Below are positions 1 through 64,000 of a stretch of DNA of 64,000 bases, piece by piece. The translations under genes and the position numbers were made by a program. This DNA is from Microvelia longipes (Eukaryota > Arthropoda > Insecta > Hemiptera > Veliidae). The DNA is taken from assembly GCA_018340805.1 (NCBI GenBank), contig JACMZG010001914.1, positions 50,459,044-50,523,043 on the forward strand, given 5' to 3'. How positions within the stretch are numbered: the first letter of the stretch is position 1; each line of letters opens with the position of its first letter. The notes under the pieces were generated by a model. It ran no database searches and was not told the DNA's origin. It saw nothing but the letters and a program-made list of their open reading frames with translations.

Positions 1-99
1 AACTTGTTGTCTTCTGACTTGATAATCTTTGATCGTGTTTTAAATGTAAAAGGTGATTGTTGTGTAAAATTGTTGTTTTTTTTTGTTGTTGTGCAGAAA

Positions 100-62643
<62,544 letters not shown>

Positions 62644-62730
62644 TCAACTTTAACTTTTTTTATTTTTAAATATATATAAACAAACTTTGACACAAAATAA
62701 ATTATGGAATAAAAAATTTAGAACTAACAA
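62644..62730 (+). terminator. Lpin: Lipin 3' UTR and polyadenylation signals
   Basis: AATAAA at 62696-62701 and again at 62708-62713, 53-65 bp after the stop, is the likely cleavage region. A further AATAAA at 62934-62939 could serve a longer 3' UTR. Confidence 0.65.
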
Positions 62731-62965
62731 ATTATAAGTGTTACCGTTATTTAATCTATAAAATTAAGATGGTTGCTAATTTTTTTATATTGTTTAACTA
62801 TAATATGTTTATTTTTGGTTTCCTTGTTTTGACTTTAATAAGAAAAGATAATTTGTAGATTTAAACACTCTTACAAATACAAATAATTTTGTTTGTATAT
62901 ATTCTTCATAATAACCCAGAAGTCTTAAATAACAATAAAAACTTTTAAACTAATTTTAAGGTATA

Positions 62966-63243
62966 ATATAATAATAATGCCCGTTTTGAGCCTTGTGGCT
63001 TATTAGGGATAACCCCTGCGGGAACTACCTCAAGTGGTAGTGGCAACCGTTATACTCAAAGTGTAATCTAAAGTTGCAAACTATTCATTTGAACAATCTT
63101 TTATAAACTGTGAGGGTAACCTGGGATGTGAACCCCAGACCTCCATGGTGTCATAGGTCAGTATAACTAACCTAGGGAAATACAAAAAAAAGTCGGGGGG
63201 CCAACTTTTGTGGTCGGCTTAACGACCTCAACCACAAAAGTAA
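62966..63243 (-). mobile_element. tRNA-derived SINE, family S1, copy 2
   Basis: The body (AACCCCTGCGGGAACTACCT, AAGTGGTAGTGGCAACCGTT, CCTGGGATGTGAACCCCAGA, CCTCCATGGTGTCATAGGTC on the + strand) matches 10640-10884. The B box is GGTTCACATCC on the minus strand. About 35 extra bases (near 63181-63216, with a G6 run) split the tRNA-like head. The tail is (ATT)n near 62966. Confidence 0.7.
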
Positions 63244-63546
63244 CTATTTTAAGGTATACATTTTCTAAAATTTACCGTGCAAATGCCGAGGAAGTGTTTG
63301 ATTAGTGAGTTGCATAAACTTGTGACTCCACCAATCATAGTGTTACGTTTTTTGTCCTTAACAAGTAAACTTTAAACATGTCATTGGTTGATTTCTTTTG
63401 AAGTAGCATAAAATTTGAACATATCACTGTGATTTGTTGTTTTCTTACGAACTAGAATTAACTTTGGCCAATCACAGTGTCAAGTTTTTGCTTACTTGGT
63501 ATTTCATTTGCACCTACTTAAGTCACTTATAAAAGGGCTCCTTATC
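63244..63546. other. Intergenic sequence downstream of lipin
   Basis: No gene is seen. A phrase ACCAATCATAGTGTTACGTT .. ACAAGTAAACTT is repeated loosely as GGCCAATCACAGTGTCAAGT ..TTACTTGGTA about 150 bp later. Confidence 0.5.
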
Positions 63547-63852
63547 CATAAAGGTATAACTAGAGGGGCCCTATCGGTTGAATTTTGAAATATCAAAAAG
63601 TAACCTGAACACCCTTGTGTATTAATATGATCAAATGAGCATTAAAAGAAACAGTAAGTTATATAATACAACTTTTATAATAGGAAACAAAAACCCAAAA
63701 AATGCCAGAAAAGCTGTCAATGATTTATTTGTTATAACCTTAACTTACTCTTAGAAGAGGTTTCAATAAGGTTACACAGAGCCCCAAAATGATGTTTCAG
63801 GACTCTCAATGTATTAAGATAGGTTATGCCCCCTCTAGTATATATCTCTATG
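63547..63852. mobile_element. Family-A MITE, copy 4 (complete)
   Basis: CATAAAGGTATAACTAGAGG, GGCCCTATCGGTTGAATTTT at the left. TTAAGATAGGTTATGCCCCC, TCTAGTATATATCTCTATG at the right. It gives the intact right terminus used to interpret the LINE insertion at 44608. Confidence 0.85.
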
Positions 63853-64000
63853 TCCTCATCCAGTAATTATTTTCCTTATACTTTCAACTCTTTTGGAAGA
63901 GGAATTTTAATTTTATTTATTGATTGTTAAGAAAAACAATTTTAGAAGTATTGTAAGACCCAAAATATTTATTTGTTTTCCAATTGGATTACTTTTTTCC

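Overview
The window is eukaryotic and almost certainly from an insect. It is AT-rich, intron-dominated and crowded with transposable elements. The protein is closest in style to insect lipins. A hemipteran is my guess, but nothing seen directly fixes the order.

One host gene spans nearly everything: Lipin (Lpin), the Mg-dependent phosphatidate phosphatase, on the + strand. Its start codon is at 100 and its stop at 62641-62643. I could chain 19 coding exons with GT/AG borders and matching phases into 893 codons. A 20th, optional in-frame exon (19184-19261) would give 919 aa. The catalytic DxDxT motif is in the exon at 43229-43377. A 5' non-coding exon must lie upstream of the window, because the first exon is preceded by a splice acceptor.

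Only about 2.7 kb of the 62.5 kb gene is coding. The introns hold (i) LTR, non-LTR, BEL/Pao-like and Penelope-like retroelement remains: an internally deleted Ty3/gypsy copy at about 3.75-5.83 kb, a two-ORF APE-type LINE at 44.6-48.6 kb with four related 3' fragments, a restriction-like-endonuclease LINE scrap at 43.0 kb, and a Penelope-like element at 50.9-52.1 kb; (ii) DNA-transposon derivatives, several with visible target duplications: hAT-like (8 bp), PIF/Harbinger-like (3 bp), and pogo/Tc1-mariner-like (TA), plus two other abundant MITE families; (iii) tRNA-derived SINEs and a dispersed repeat carrying a 5S rRNA-like pol III promoter module; (iv) about ten mutually unrelated minisatellites and three long (AT)n tracts.

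The most interesting signal is a set of hammerhead-ribozyme-like modules (CUGANGA, short stem II, GAAA, 2-bp stem III ending in NUH). One is in the Penelope-like element (minus strand, 50961-51010). Others lie in both arms of small foldback elements at 29.7-29.9 kb, 52.6-52.95 kb and 21.3-21.5 kb. A minisatellite at 56.4-57.6 kb appears to be grown from the same arm sequence. Several elements are nested (LINE in MITE, LINE in 5S-like repeat, pogo-like MITE in MITE, Harbinger-like miniature in foldback), which gives a relative insertion chronology. All calls come from reading the sequence by eye; no database search was run.
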